NCBI GenBank assembly: GCA_021802375.1
Contig: JAKAAL010000162.1
Coordinates: forward strand, 1,487 to 7,863
Source: Bacillota bacterium
GTDB taxonomy: Bacteria > Bacillota_E > Sulfobacillia > Sulfobacillales > Sulfobacillaceae
Reading direction: 5' to 3'
Length of the DNA: 6,377 nucleotides
The notes under the pieces are model-generated. The model worked only from the letters and a program-made list of their open reading frames with translations, was not told where the DNA came from and ran no database searches. The translations under genes and the position numbers were made by a program. Shown piece after piece: positions 1 through 6,016 of the stretch. Each line of letters begins with the position of its first letter. Positions within the stretch are counted from its first letter, which is position 1.

Positions 1-667
1 ATCCCCCCGCTTTACCCGCTTTATTGGTTAAGTAGAGGTGGCCTACGATGGAACCTTGATACAGCAAAGGCAGGCCAAGGAACGAGGTCATGGCAGGATG
101 GTTGGGGGGAAAGCCGGAAGAGGCAGGATGGGACGCCAAATTTTCTAGACGCAGGACCGTCTTCGTTCGGATTACTTCACCCAGAAGGCCTCGCCCGGTA
201 GGCAAGGAACCGATATGGCGCCTTGCTTCTTCGGAAAGTCCGGAGGTAATGAACTCTCGGATTTTCGTGGGATCTTCTTCCGACAGCACGGCTAAAGCGG
301 CGTACTGTGCACCAAATAGGGGTCGGGCCACCTCGACGATGCGTTGTAGGACCGCGCCTAAATCCGGCAAGGTCGCTACGACTCCAGTGGCGTCCCAAAG
401 CCCTTGGAGCACATCGCGTTGTCGGCCTAACTCGGCGTTTACCGCTTCCAATTGGTTTTGCTGGTACTGGAGCCATCCGAACACCACAAAGGAGAAGACG
501 CCCGTGAAGAAGACTAAAATCGCAGCCAAATAGGTCAGGTGTCTTGCGGAGGGACCCTGCTCTGGCCCCATAATGCGGGAATAGACCCACACCGTCAACA
601 GCACTCCCACCATGGCTAACAAGGTAGCCAGGAGTCGATCGCGTCCATCCTTTAACAACCTGCGCAA
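1..667 (-). CDS. Membrane-anchored GAF-domain sensor histidine kinase, N-terminal part (runs off the window)
   Basis: The minus-strand frame is open from 667 to base 1 (222 codons, no stop). No ATG precedes the first membrane helix. TTG at 667-665 is the best start because GGAGGAG lies 9 bases upstream. Residues 12-30 and 44-66 form two hydrophobic helices, and 67-90 look like a coiled-coil linker. A GAF domain runs from about residue 100 to the end. It carries the run GRGLLGEVIR (158-167), then FPPNHPAM (186-193) and SFLGLPLL (195-202), then GHLYLTNK (209-216). This order is typical of GAF domains in the DevS/DosT group of NarL-type sensor kinases, which pass phosphate to a LuxR/NarL response regulator. 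The kinase domain (expected HisKA_3 and HATPase) lies outside the window, so the kinase call rests on family resemblance. A GAF-containing diguanylate cyclase or phosphatase with the same input module is possible. No response regulator gene is seen upstream. Confidence 0.82.
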   Translation of the reverse strand, partial: MRRLLKDGRDRLLATLLAMVGVLLTVWVYSRIMGPEQGPSARHLTYLAAILVFFTGVFSFVVFGWLQYQQNQLEAVNAELGRQRDVLQGLWDATGVVATLPDLGAVLQRIVEVARPLFGAQYAALAVLSEEDPTKIREFITSGLSEEARRHIGSLPTGRGLLGEVIRTKTVLRLENLASHPASSGFPPNHPAMTSFLGLPLLYQGSIVGHLYLTNKAGKAGG

Positions 668-687
668 GATGTTTGTCTCCTCCAAGT

Positions 688-1380
688 TCAGAAGCCTTCC
701 CACTCCCAATGCATATTCTGCCCTTGGTTCGCGATCGAGTGGGGTCGGATGGCCACCACCAAGGGTTTTAACCGATAGCCGTCACTAAAGCTATTATATT
801 GCTTATAGCTCCCCCCAGGAATGGAAGATCGCCTGTTCTGCGTTGATAGCGGGGACGCCGCATTGAGCTTTACGCAACGAGCGAATGGGCCCGCTTTATC
901 GATTGCCGCAAACCAGAAGAGATGGAACTGGAGCCACAGGTGAACATTGGCGACCAGGGACTCTTGCCATAACAGGGACTTTTGGCCTCTCGACGAAAGC
1001 GCGGAACCACGCATATTCTACGGAAGACTCTACGAGATCAAATAGTGGATTTGGATCGAGCGTTTCAAGGAGCCATGTTGGCGACGTCCTGCCAGGCAGG
1101 GAATCTCGCCAAGGAAAAGTAGCTGTGTGATTCCAAGGACGGTAAATCGATGCCGCGATGGATCGGTTTGGGAAGCGCTTTATGGAAATGAGGCGGAGAA
1201 GTTCAGGCTGTGTCCGCGAAATGTTTACCCGGATCCTAAAGCGTTAGGTGCAACGTCGAAAGGTATCCCTCGAGCGCTATGGCTGGGCCAAGAGGCGGTG
1301 TTCCGCTAGTGGTTTCGATCGCAGGCTTTATTCCGTAGAAAACCTTTCCGTCCGTTGCATCTTCCCAGGAGGGGGTTGCC
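688..1380. other. Region with no recognisable gene; possible degraded coding sequence
   Basis: No frame here gives a protein family I recognise. Two readings are noted. The minus frame 1014-688 is open for 108 codons, ends just before the kinase RBS, has no clear RBS and is not recognised. The plus frame from 850 to 1122 reads through one TAA at 970-972 and ends in a protein-like stretch (DQIVDLDRAFQGAMLAT, 1036-1086) before TAG at 1120. The second looks like a decayed gene end, but that impression rests on composition only. The stretch 1127-1309 is open in another plus frame without recognisable motifs. The stretch just before 1381 contains nothing resembling the C-terminus of NrdD, the usual partner of the next gene. 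Confidence 0.4.
793..798 (-). promoter_or_regulatory. Possible -10 box for the sensor kinase
   Basis: On the minus strand this reads TATAAT, a perfect sigma-A -10, in a small AT-rich patch about 125 bases upstream of the TTG start. The hexamer 17 bases further upstream (TTCCTG) is a poor -35. The -10 sits between short inverted arms, GCTAT and ATAGC (783-809 region), which could bind a regulator. The position is plausible for a kinase promoter, but the evidence is only the hexamer. Confidence 0.3.
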
Positions 1381-1752
1381 ATGCAATGTGCGGGCTTAAT
1401 TCCATTAGGCCTTGGGGACATGCCTCATCATTTTGCGGCTACCGTGTTTACCCGCGGGTGTCGGTTGCGTTGCGGATATTGTTATCATGCGGATCTGGTG
1501 CTTGGCTCTCCCTCTCCAAGCGATTGGAGCTGGTCTGATATTATGGCTACGTTGGAGAGCTGGCGAAACCTGCTTGATTGGATCTGCATAAGCGGCGGCG
1601 AACCCACCTTGCAACCGGATCTGATCGCGGCTTTGACGGATCTGCGGGGACTTGGATATCGTATCCAACTGGAAACCAGTGGCACGTGTCCCGCAGTAAT
1701 CGCAAAAATTTTGGACAATCAAGCAACGGCCAAGAGACGGGTCGGTAAGTGA
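1381..1752 (+). pseudogene. nrdG: Truncated radical-SAM activating protein of anaerobic ribonucleotide reductase (NrdG type)
   Basis: The ATG has a strong RBS (AGGAGG at 1367-1372, 8-base spacing). The product resembles the NrdG2-like group (TIGR02495) of glycyl-radical activases. These use a [4Fe-4S] cluster and S-adenosylmethionine to put a glycyl radical on NrdD. Residues 5-24 match the family opening (GLIPLGLGDM, then AATVFT). C27, C31 and C34 form the CxxxCxxC cluster motif, SGGEPTLQPDL (71-81) is the SAM-binding GGEP segment, and LETSGT (97-102) the next strand. Family-like sequence stops near residue 112 (base 1716). The last ten residues are unrelated, and the frame ends at 1752. Relatives are roughly twice this length, so about half the barrel is missing. 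The break coincides with an antisense antitoxin remnant, which suggests a deletion or insertion joint. No nrdD gene is nearby. The short product is probably not functional. Confidence 0.78.
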
Positions 1753-1778
1753 TCCCGAATATTCACGGTCCGGCGCAT
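1719..1778 (-). pseudogene. Remnant of a VapB/FitA-like antitoxin (N-terminal 19 codons)
   Basis: A minus-strand ATG (1778-1776) follows a strong AAGGAGGGG ribosome binding site about 5 bases upstream. It reads MRRTVNIRDHLPTRLLAVA and then TGA at 1721-1719. The opening T-V-x-I-R with a following L-P is the usual start of ribbon-helix-helix antitoxins, which are normally about 70-90 residues. The reading stops exactly where the nrdG homology on the other strand ends, so this appears to be the surviving 5' tip of a gene cut by a rearrangement. No toxin (PIN domain) gene is nearby. The fragment is short, so the family call is an inference from the first dozen residues and the leader; the strong RBS supports its being a real former gene start. 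Confidence 0.45.
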
Positions 1779-2048
1779 GACGCCCCTCCTTTCTAGCATA
1801 TGCCGAAAGCCTCCCCACTCAGGTAGCGCGTTCTACCATGTTTTGAAAAAAGGCTATTTGCAATCTGGGGTTGGATCGGCCGCCTGAGGTGAGTGGCCCT
1901 CATGCACATTCGGGCCGTTTAGCGATTTAGCCAAATAGTCTGATACAAGCCGGAGAAACCTTGATTTGCTGGGCGCACGCCGTATGATAGGAGAAGGAGG
2001 GACGCCGTATGCCAAAGACCGTGACTATTCCGGAACGCTTACCGATCT
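1737..2048. repeat. Imperfect inverted repeat of a gene leader and first codons (arms about 1737-1803 and 1980-2048)
   Basis: The minus strand of 1803-1737 and the plus strand of 1980-2048 share, in the same order, TATGnTAG, then AGGAGGG followed by an ATG. After the ATG come GACCGTGA, TATTC and CTTACCGA. By hand alignment the first 14 codons match at about 30 of 42 bases. The arms are the starts of the antitoxin remnant and of mntA, facing away from each other across about 175 bases. The similarity includes the promoter -10 and the RBS, so common descent or recombination between leaders is more likely than coding convergence alone. Confidence 0.5.
1961..1988 (+). promoter_or_regulatory. Sigma-A-type promoter of mntA-hepT
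   Basis: TTGATT (1961-1966) and TATGAT (1983-1988) lie 16 bases apart. The -10 is immediately followed by AAGGAGGG (1994-2001) and the mntA ATG at 2009, so the transcript would have a leader of only about 15 bases. The same -10/RBS layout (TATGCTAG) precedes the inverted antitoxin remnant. Toxin-antitoxin operons are usually autoregulated at such promoters, but no clear operator palindrome was seen here. Confidence 0.5.
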
Positions 2049-2338
2049 CCATCGACCCGGACGGGTTGACCGCCCTTTGTCATCGCTATGGGATTCGGGA
2101 GTTGGCACTCTTTGGGTCGGTTTTGCGCGACGATTTTACGTCCCAGAGCGACGTCGACGTGCTGTATGACATGGGACCCACATCTGCCATCCGTTCGCTC
2201 TTTGACGTGGGGCGTTTGGTGGGAGACCTCGAGGAGCTATTGGGACGTCGCGTCGATGTGGCCAACAAGCAGCGGCTCTATCCCGTATTGCGGGAGGAAA
2301 TTCTTTCGACACGGCGCGTGATTTATGCCGAAACGTGA
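2009..2338 (+). CDS. mntA: MntA-like antitoxin, minimal nucleotidyltransferase (protein adenylyltransferase)
   Basis: This 109-residue protein matches the usual size of MNT-domain antitoxins. The catalytic signature is complete: G36-S37, ten residues, then D48-x-D50, giving the GSX10DXD motif of MntA, with a third candidate acidic residue at D83 in RRVDVAN. In characterised MntA-HepT (type VII) systems this enzyme transfers AMP to a tyrosine of the HepT toxin and silences it. That is known for the family and inferred here. The start is fixed by AAGGAGGG with 7-base spacing. The gene overlaps hepT by 14 bases, the standard antitoxin-toxin order and coupling. The preserved active site suggests a working antitoxin, in contrast to the decayed nucleotidyltransferase-type genes further right. 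Confidence 0.9.
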   Translation: MPKTVTIPERLPISIDPDGLTALCHRYGIRELALFGSVLRDDFTSQSDVDVLYDMGPTSAIRSLFDVGRLVGDLEELLGRRVDVANKQRLYPVLREEILSTRRVIYAET

Positions 2339-2690
2339 TAACTTCAGCACGTTGACCCATATCGAGGAGGCTGTCCACCGGATCAAGCGCTGGACGGAAG
2401 CGATTTCACACGAAGAGTTCCTGGATGATGAACTCCGGCAAAGTGCCATCATGCGCCAACTTGAAATTATCGGCGAAGCGACGGGCCGGCTGACGGCGGA
2501 ATTCCTCCAGGCCCATGCGGACGTCCTACCCTGGAACGTCATGAAGAGCATGCGCAACGTGCTCATTCATGGGTACGATGAGGTGGATATCGAGATTGTG
2601 TGGACGACGGCCGTCGAGGACATTCCTCAGATTCATGCCCCGCTCCAAAAGCTTCTATCCGAGGTCGCAGACGAACTGCGCGACGGTTAG
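2325..2690 (+). CDS. hepT: HepT-like toxin, HEPN-domain ribonuclease
   Basis: The 121-residue, helix-rich protein belongs to the HepT/DUF86 group of HEPN proteins. R77-NVLI-H82-G-Y84 gives the RX4HXY signature: R and H form the metal-independent RNase site, and Y is the residue AMPylated by MntA in studied systems. R-Q-L-E-I-I-G-E-A (44-52) is another segment typical of the family. The start ATG lies inside the end of mntA and no good RBS is nearby (the nearest GGGAGG is almost 30 bases away). Translation is therefore probably coupled to mntA, which would keep antitoxin in excess. HepT acts in the cytoplasm on RNA or tRNA, usually as a dimer bound by MntA. No truncation or loss of a key residue is seen. 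No terminator is obvious after the stop. Confidence 0.9.
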   Translation: MPKRDNFSTLTHIEEAVHRIKRWTEAISHEEFLDDELRQSAIMRQLEIIGEATGRLTAEFLQAHADVLPWNVMKSMRNVLIHGYDEVDIEIVWTTAVEDIPQIHAPLQKLLSEVADELRDG

Positions 2691-2854
2691 TAACCATTGT
2701 CCACCGCCCGCATCGCTGTCTGGTTGGATCGCACTAGGGGGCGAGTGTCCTGGAGGAATTCCGCCCAGCAATCTCGAATTCTTTTTGGGCATTCCTGGTT
2801 TTATGGGAAACGGCTGAGAAATAGGAGCGCTGCGATCTGAATCGGATCCGTCTT

Positions 2855-3331
2855 ATGACCACCGCATATCTACGTCACGGTGACCGCATGTTGTTGATGC
2901 AACGATCCGCGGAGCGACAGTTCCTCCCCAGTATATGGTCCGGGGTTGGCGGGCATGTCGAACATCATGAATTCGCTGACCTTCAGGCCGCGTGTCGGCG
3001 CGAGATTGGCGAAGAAACCGGGTTAGGAGACGACGACATTGAGGGCCTGACGTTACGATACGTGCTATTACGGCAGAGACGGGATGAACTGCGGCAGCAG
3101 TTTATTTATTTTGGCACCGCCGTGACCCGAGAAGTTTGCACGACCGAGGAAGGCGTGCTCAAGTGGGTGCCGTTTCAGGAGGTCTTGAGCCAGGCGATGA
3201 CGGTGAGCAACCGGTTGATGTTAGCCCATTACTTCACCGAGGGACCCCAAGCTACGGTGATGGTTGGCGTCCTCTCGAGAGAATCGTCTCCGCGGATCCG
3301 ATGGGCCCCGGTGTCGGACTGGGAAGCATAA
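2855..3331 (+). CDS. Nudix hydrolase (MutT/MTH1-like)
   Basis: The 158-residue protein has one Nudix domain. The box spans G33 to L57: G-x5-E39, then nine residues, then R49-E50-x-x-E53-E54-x-G56-L57. The helix carries two residues more than the strict G-x5-E-x7-R-E signature, a variant common in this branch. The metal-binding glutamates are all present. Before the box, LLMQRSAERQFLPSIWSGVGG is the usual substrate strand and loop. Such enzymes hydrolyse nucleoside diphosphate-X compounds, often oxidised or damaged nucleotides; the substrate cannot be read from sequence. The tail after about residue 128 is not recognised. ATG 2855 is the only good start before an in-frame stop at 2822-2824, but its RBS is poor. 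The HIT gene begins 15 bases after the stop, indicating an operon. Confidence 0.88.
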   Translation: MTTAYLRHGDRMLLMQRSAERQFLPSIWSGVGGHVEHHEFADLQAACRREIGEETGLGDDDIEGLTLRYVLLRQRRDELRQQFIYFGTAVTREVCTTEEGVLKWVPFQEVLSQAMTVSNRLMLAHYFTEGPQATVMVGVLSRESSPRIRWAPVSDWEA

Positions 3332-3346
3332 TGGAGGTAAGACCCC

Positions 3347-3871
3347 ATGGAAACATTTTCTCACGCGCCGGAGGGCTATGAATGTCCCTTTTGTCAGGTG
3401 GCCGCCGGCGTCGACCGACCCGGTCGGGGCACGAAGCAACGCGATATTATCTATCGCAACGACCATGTGACCGCGTTCCTTGCGACGAAGTGGTGGCCCA
3501 ACAACCAAGGACATGTACTCGTGGTGCCGAATGTGCACTTTGAAAACATCTTCGACCTCCCCGTGGATTACGCGGCAGAAATTCATCGCGGAGCCCAACT
3601 CGTGGCGCGGGCGATGAAACACACGTATCGTTGCCACGGGATTTCGACTCGGCAACATAATGAGCCGGCGGGTGATCAAGATGTCTGGCACTATCACCTG
3701 CACGTCTATACGCGATATGCCGATGACCAGCTCTACCTCACGGTCGGAGCGCCGACTGAACCGGTGGAGCGCGAACCCTACGCAGACCGCCTCAGGGACT
3801 GGATGCACACCAACCTCACCGCGCAGGAACCCCTGGCAAGGCGCTACCATACCGGCATGGGTCCGAGGTGA
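3347..3871 (+). CDS. HIT-family nucleotide-binding protein (nucleotide phosphate hydrolase or transferase)
   Basis: The ATG has GGAGGT at 3333-3338 with 8-base spacing. The 174-residue product has the histidine triad at H115-Y-H117-L-H119-V-Y, preceded by RQHNEPAGDQDVWHY (102-116). The middle histidine is the expected nucleotidylated nucleophile. G55-H-V-L-V-V-P (55-61) is the second conserved strand. C13 and C16 in CPFC form the N-terminal zinc-binding pair seen in Hint-type members. Residues from about 140 onward extend beyond the minimal HIT fold and are not recognised. HIT proteins hydrolyse or transfer nucleoside monophosphate from substrates such as Ap4A or AMP-lysine. The exact substrate is unknown. 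The position between a Nudix gene and a DUF3977 gene suggests a shared role in nucleotide clearance. The stop codon overlaps a GTG of the next frame, so translation is tightly linked. Confidence 0.9.
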   Translation: METFSHAPEGYECPFCQVAAGVDRPGRGTKQRDIIYRNDHVTAFLATKWWPNNQGHVLVVPNVHFENIFDLPVDYAAEIHRGAQLVARAMKHTYRCHGISTRQHNEPAGDQDVWHYHLHVYTRYADDQLYLTVGAPTEPVEREPYADRLRDWMHTNLTAQEPLARRYHTGMGPR

Positions 3872-3876
3872 AAATA

Positions 3877-4116
3877 ATGAAAAAGTACATCGAATTTGGT
3901 ATCGGGAACACCTGGTGTGTGCGCACGGAGATCGAGGACGATGACGGTGGCGAAACAGAGCATCGGGGTATCGAACATTTCAGTACGGTTGAAGGCGTGT
4001 ACGTGCGTCTTTGGCTGGGTCAAACGGTCATCGTCGTGAGCACCAATGAGGGTATCAAGAAGATGCGAAAAGACCGGCGGGCCTTCAAACTCTTATTAGG
4101 GTTTGCGGGGGTATGA
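3877..4116 (+). CDS. DUF3977-family small protein of unknown function
   Basis: The 79-residue product opens MKKYIEFGIGNTWCVRTE and ends in KKMRKDRRAFKLLLGFAGV. This pattern agrees with my recollection of DUF3977 proteins in Bacillus relatives: start K-K-Y-I-E-x-G-I-G-N-T-W, then R-T-E, with K-K-N-R-K-A-F-K near the end. The ATG at 3877 is preferred because GAGGTG (3865-3870) lies 6 bases upstream. A GTG at 3868, overlapping the HIT stop, would add three residues. The basic patch at about 61-71 contrasts with an acidic N-terminal half (EIEDDDGGETE). No signal peptide or membrane segment is seen. It is the third gene of the Nudix-HIT operon, so its role may touch the same nucleotides; this is inference only. 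Confidence 0.8.
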   Translation: MKKYIEFGIGNTWCVRTEIEDDDGGETEHRGIEHFSTVEGVYVRLWLGQTVIVVSTNEGIKKMRKDRRAFKLLLGFAGV

Positions 4117-4307
4117 AGCATGCCGTAGTCCCTGTCCTTGGCGGTGCCACTAACTGCGGTGGTGTTTAGCGCTGCGGCGCTCTCGGGGGAGAAGCTGCAT
4201 GAGTCCGATTCGGCTGTTCGCGCCTCGTTTATAGCGCCAGTAGCCACACCTTCAGCCCCGGGCTGCTATGATAAACACGAGAGCCCCCAGCCATGAGGAG
4301 GTGTGTC

Positions 4308-4849
4308 TTGAAGGTTTGACTCACAGCCCATCGTGAAAATTGGGCTCGCATGTTCGAGGAGGAAGCCGCGGTGCTTCGATGGATTTTCGGTGAAAACGTC
4401 GTGACGTTCGAGCATTTTGGCAGCGCGGCCGTACCGGGTTTACCGGCCAAGCCCGTGATCGACATGATGTGCATCGTTCAAAGCATTGAGCAAATCGATG
4501 CGTGTAATGGGGAATGGCGGCGCTCGGATATGACGTGGCAAGCGAATGGGGTATTCCCGGCAGACGCCTGTTTCGGTCGGGCGGAGACCATCGGACCCAT
4601 CATATCCATGTGTATGGAGTCGGGAGTCTGCAGATCTCCCGGCATTTGGTCGTCCGAGACTACCTGAGAGCGCATCCCGAGGAAGTGGAGCGATACGGCC
4701 AATTAAAAGAGACTCTGGCTCAACGGTGGGATGATGCGCGGGACTACAGTCTCGCCAAAAAACTGTTTGTGCAGGCTCTGGAACAACGAGCCCCGCGATG
4801 GGACCAGGAGACACGTGCGCACAATGCTACAGCACACGCCAATGAGTAA
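4308..4849 (+). pseudogene. GrpB (UPF0157) family protein, broken by an in-frame stop and a frameshift
   Basis: GGAGGTG at 4297-4303 sits 4 bases before a TTG at 4308. From there the reading is M-K-V, TGA (4317-4319), then LTAHRENWARMFEEEAA, which lines up with GrpB N-termini (about V-x-L-x-P-x-N-x-x-W-A-x-x-F-E-x-E). EHFGSAAVPGLPAKPVIDMM (4410-4469) is the nucleotidyltransferase core of the family. Near 4505-4514 the frame shifts by one missing base, in or beside a GGGG run. Family-like sequence then continues as MAALGYDVASEWGIPGRR, followed by THHIHVYG and VVRDYLRAHPEE, down to TAA at 4849. Total length, about 180 codons, is normal for the family. ATG 4350 could give a shorter N-terminal piece, but it has no RBS and would still hit the frameshift. 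Two independent lesions make this a pseudogene. The family belongs to the nucleotidyltransferase superfamily and has no settled function. Confidence 0.85.
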
Positions 4850-4979
4850 TGCGCTGAACCATCTGGTTTCGGGGGCGGGGTCGCCTCCTTGGTGGCCCAG
4901 ATCGAGAATGGGGGGCTGTGGAATGTTGGCGATTTGGTGCCGGTGTGTCCCCATGTCGCGCATTGCAGGGGAGTCGAGG

Positions 4980-5165
4980 GACAAGCAAATCGACGCCCGA
5001 ATGGGCATCGGCCGTTCCCCGGGCCAAGGACCCTTCGAGGTAAATCGCGCGGACGCCGGCCTGCTGAGCCAAAAAAATAGGCTGAATCGCCCGCGGCGAG
5101 GTACGGGGTGTCCAAACGGAGATGGCCCATAGCCGGTTTAGCCTTCCTCGGATACGGGTCCAGAA
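4980..5165 (-). pseudogene. Fragment of a nucleotidyltransferase-domain protein with a lost catalytic aspartate
   Basis: A minus-strand frame open from about 5200 to 4827 contains AGVRAIYLEGSLARG (5057-5013), then TADAHSGVDLLV. This is the nucleotidyltransferase core: G-S-x-A-R-G, then S-D-x-D-L. Here the motif reads S-G-V-D, so the first metal-binding aspartate is replaced by glycine. After the DLLV stretch the frame turns to low-complexity, proline- and arginine-rich sequence, and a neighbouring minus frame (from about 4985) reads more like protein, which suggests a frameshift there. No convincing start codon with an RBS is present. It converges on the GrpB pseudogene. The broader family cannot be decided; aminoglycoside-type or MNT-type nucleotidyltransferases both carry this motif. 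Confidence 0.5.
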
Positions 5166-5371
5166 AATCGAGGGACATTGGGTATGGGCACATCTTATAC
5201 TTTTCCGCCTTCTATACTAGGCGCTGACCACAATTGACGGTTTGAGCCCGATTTGTAACGCACGACGGGGTTTATGGTATAGCTGGGCCGATGGACCGCT
5301 CTTGAATTTCGCTCAAGAAGGGGAATACGAGGGTGATGCGTTCGACACGAAAGCGAAAAACTCCAAACTAT

Positions 5372-5656
5372 CTACGGATCCTTTGAGGTCAACAATTGCA
5401 GCAGATCGCGGACGGCTTGTCCTCGTTGTGCAGGATGGCGCATTGGTGCCTCGGGGTGAATTTCATATCGATTTTGACGGCCATCTCGAAATCGGGTAAT
5501 GTAACCACTCTCTTCGAGGTCATTGAGAATACGCTGAACGGCTCGTTCCGTAATGCCGACCACCTCGGCAATTTGCCGGGCAGTCATACGACCATCGTGG
5601 CCCGCCAGGCAAAGGAGAACCTGAGAGTGATTCGTGAGGAACGTCCATCTTGCCAT
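5372..5656 (-). CDS. Winged helix-turn-helix transcriptional regulator
   Basis: The 94-residue protein starts at ATG 5656 with GGAGGAG (minus strand, 5670-5664) at 7-base spacing. It opens MARWTFLTNHSQVLLCLAGH. A winged helix follows: helix 24-33 (MTARQIAEVV), turn and recognition helix 35-50 (ITERAVQRILNDLEES), then the wing GYITRFRDGRQNRYEIH (51-67). The T-E-R-A-V-Q-R-I pattern is frequent in a group of small MarR/ArsR-like regulators that keep the opening W-T-x-L-T-N-H and the tail H-P-A-x-R. The C-terminal 25 residues may serve dimerisation. No cysteine or histidine metal site is obvious, and the ligand is unknown. It stands alone: no gene follows it on the same strand before the decayed nucleotidyltransferase. 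Nearby palindromes could be its targets. Confidence 0.88.
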   Translation of the reverse strand: MARWTFLTNHSQVLLCLAGHDGRMTARQIAEVVGITERAVQRILNDLEESGYITRFRDGRQNRYEIHPEAPMRHPAQRGQAVRDLLQLLTSKDP

Positions 5657-5760
5657 GCGCCATCTCCTCCACTCGTTAATACGACACGCATTTCATGATA
5701 AAGCAATTTGGGGTTCGGTGCACCAAAATCATTGATGTTATTCCATTGTGACGAAGGCAA

Positions 5761-5828
5761 ACGGAACACAGTTCCTCCGTCGTCCCGTTCAACCTCTCCA
5801 GAACGGCCACTCTTAATCGCCCGATTAA
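5761..5828. repeat. Cluster of three short perfect inverted repeats
   Basis: Within 68 bases there are GGAAC-ACA-GTTCC (5763-5775), CCGTTC and GAACGG (5785-5790, 5801-5806), and TTAATCG-CC-CGATTAA (5813-5828). An alternative outer pair, ACGGA and TCCGT (5761-5765, 5776-5780), overlaps the first. They lie 105-172 bases upstream of the winged-helix regulator start. They could be operators or a folded leader RNA. None is followed by a T-run, so they do not look like terminators. Confidence 0.5.
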
Positions 5829-6001
5829 GGCAGGGGACCGATGGTGCTAGACTTGATATCGGCCTCTGTTTGGTAAAGACGGTCCCTCGCCTGGATGCAA
5901 GAATTTTCATGGCACTTGGGCACAGGGTTATTAGACGTGTCCTCATATCCCTACTAGTGCGGATCTACATCTACCCTATGTTTTTCGCGGACCTATGGCG
6001 A

Positions 6002-6016
6002 TTGGCCTACGGCCAA
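6002..6016. repeat. Perfect short hairpin
   Basis: TTGGCC-TAC-GGCCAA gives a six-pair stem with a three-base loop. It lacks a T-tract on either side and is not a typical terminator; it may be a protein-binding palindrome or chance. Confidence 0.35.

Noticed and set aside
90..533. Plus-strand 147-codon ORF
   Set aside because: It lies antisense to the sensor kinase. Its composition is that of a shadow frame, and the minus frame has clear GAF and membrane features.
1405..1818. Minus-strand 137-codon ORF across the nrdG fragment
   Set aside because: The real signal on this strand is the RBS-led start at 1778 in another frame. The long frame is a shadow of the radical-SAM sequence.
2730..2850. 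TPP-riboswitch-like pieces (GGGG, CTGAGA, then GATCTGAATCGG) before the Nudix gene
   Set aside because: The order fits loosely, but the conserved second half (CCTGATCTGG-type with following GCG) is not present in the right form, and the gap between the pieces is unusual.
3221..3850. Minus-strand 209-codon ORF, the longest in the window
   Set aside because: It is antisense to the ends of the Nudix and HIT genes, which have intact motifs and RBS. The antisense product matches no family I know.
4117..4307. Possible transposase (TnpB-like) tail or terminator after the DUF3977 gene
   Set aside because: Only short alanine/serine-rich readings and small stems (AGCGC-TGCG-GCGCT at 4168-4181, no T-run) are seen. 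Nothing supports a mobile element or a true terminator.
5300..5318. Hairpin TCTTGA-ATTTCGC-TCAAGA downstream of the winged-helix gene as a terminator
   Set aside because: The stem is AT-rich and has no T-tract on the minus strand, so it is too weak to call.
5242..5499. Plus-strand 85-codon ORF
   Set aside because: Its 3' half is antisense to the winged-helix gene, which has a strong RBS. The 5' half has no start signal or recognisable motif.
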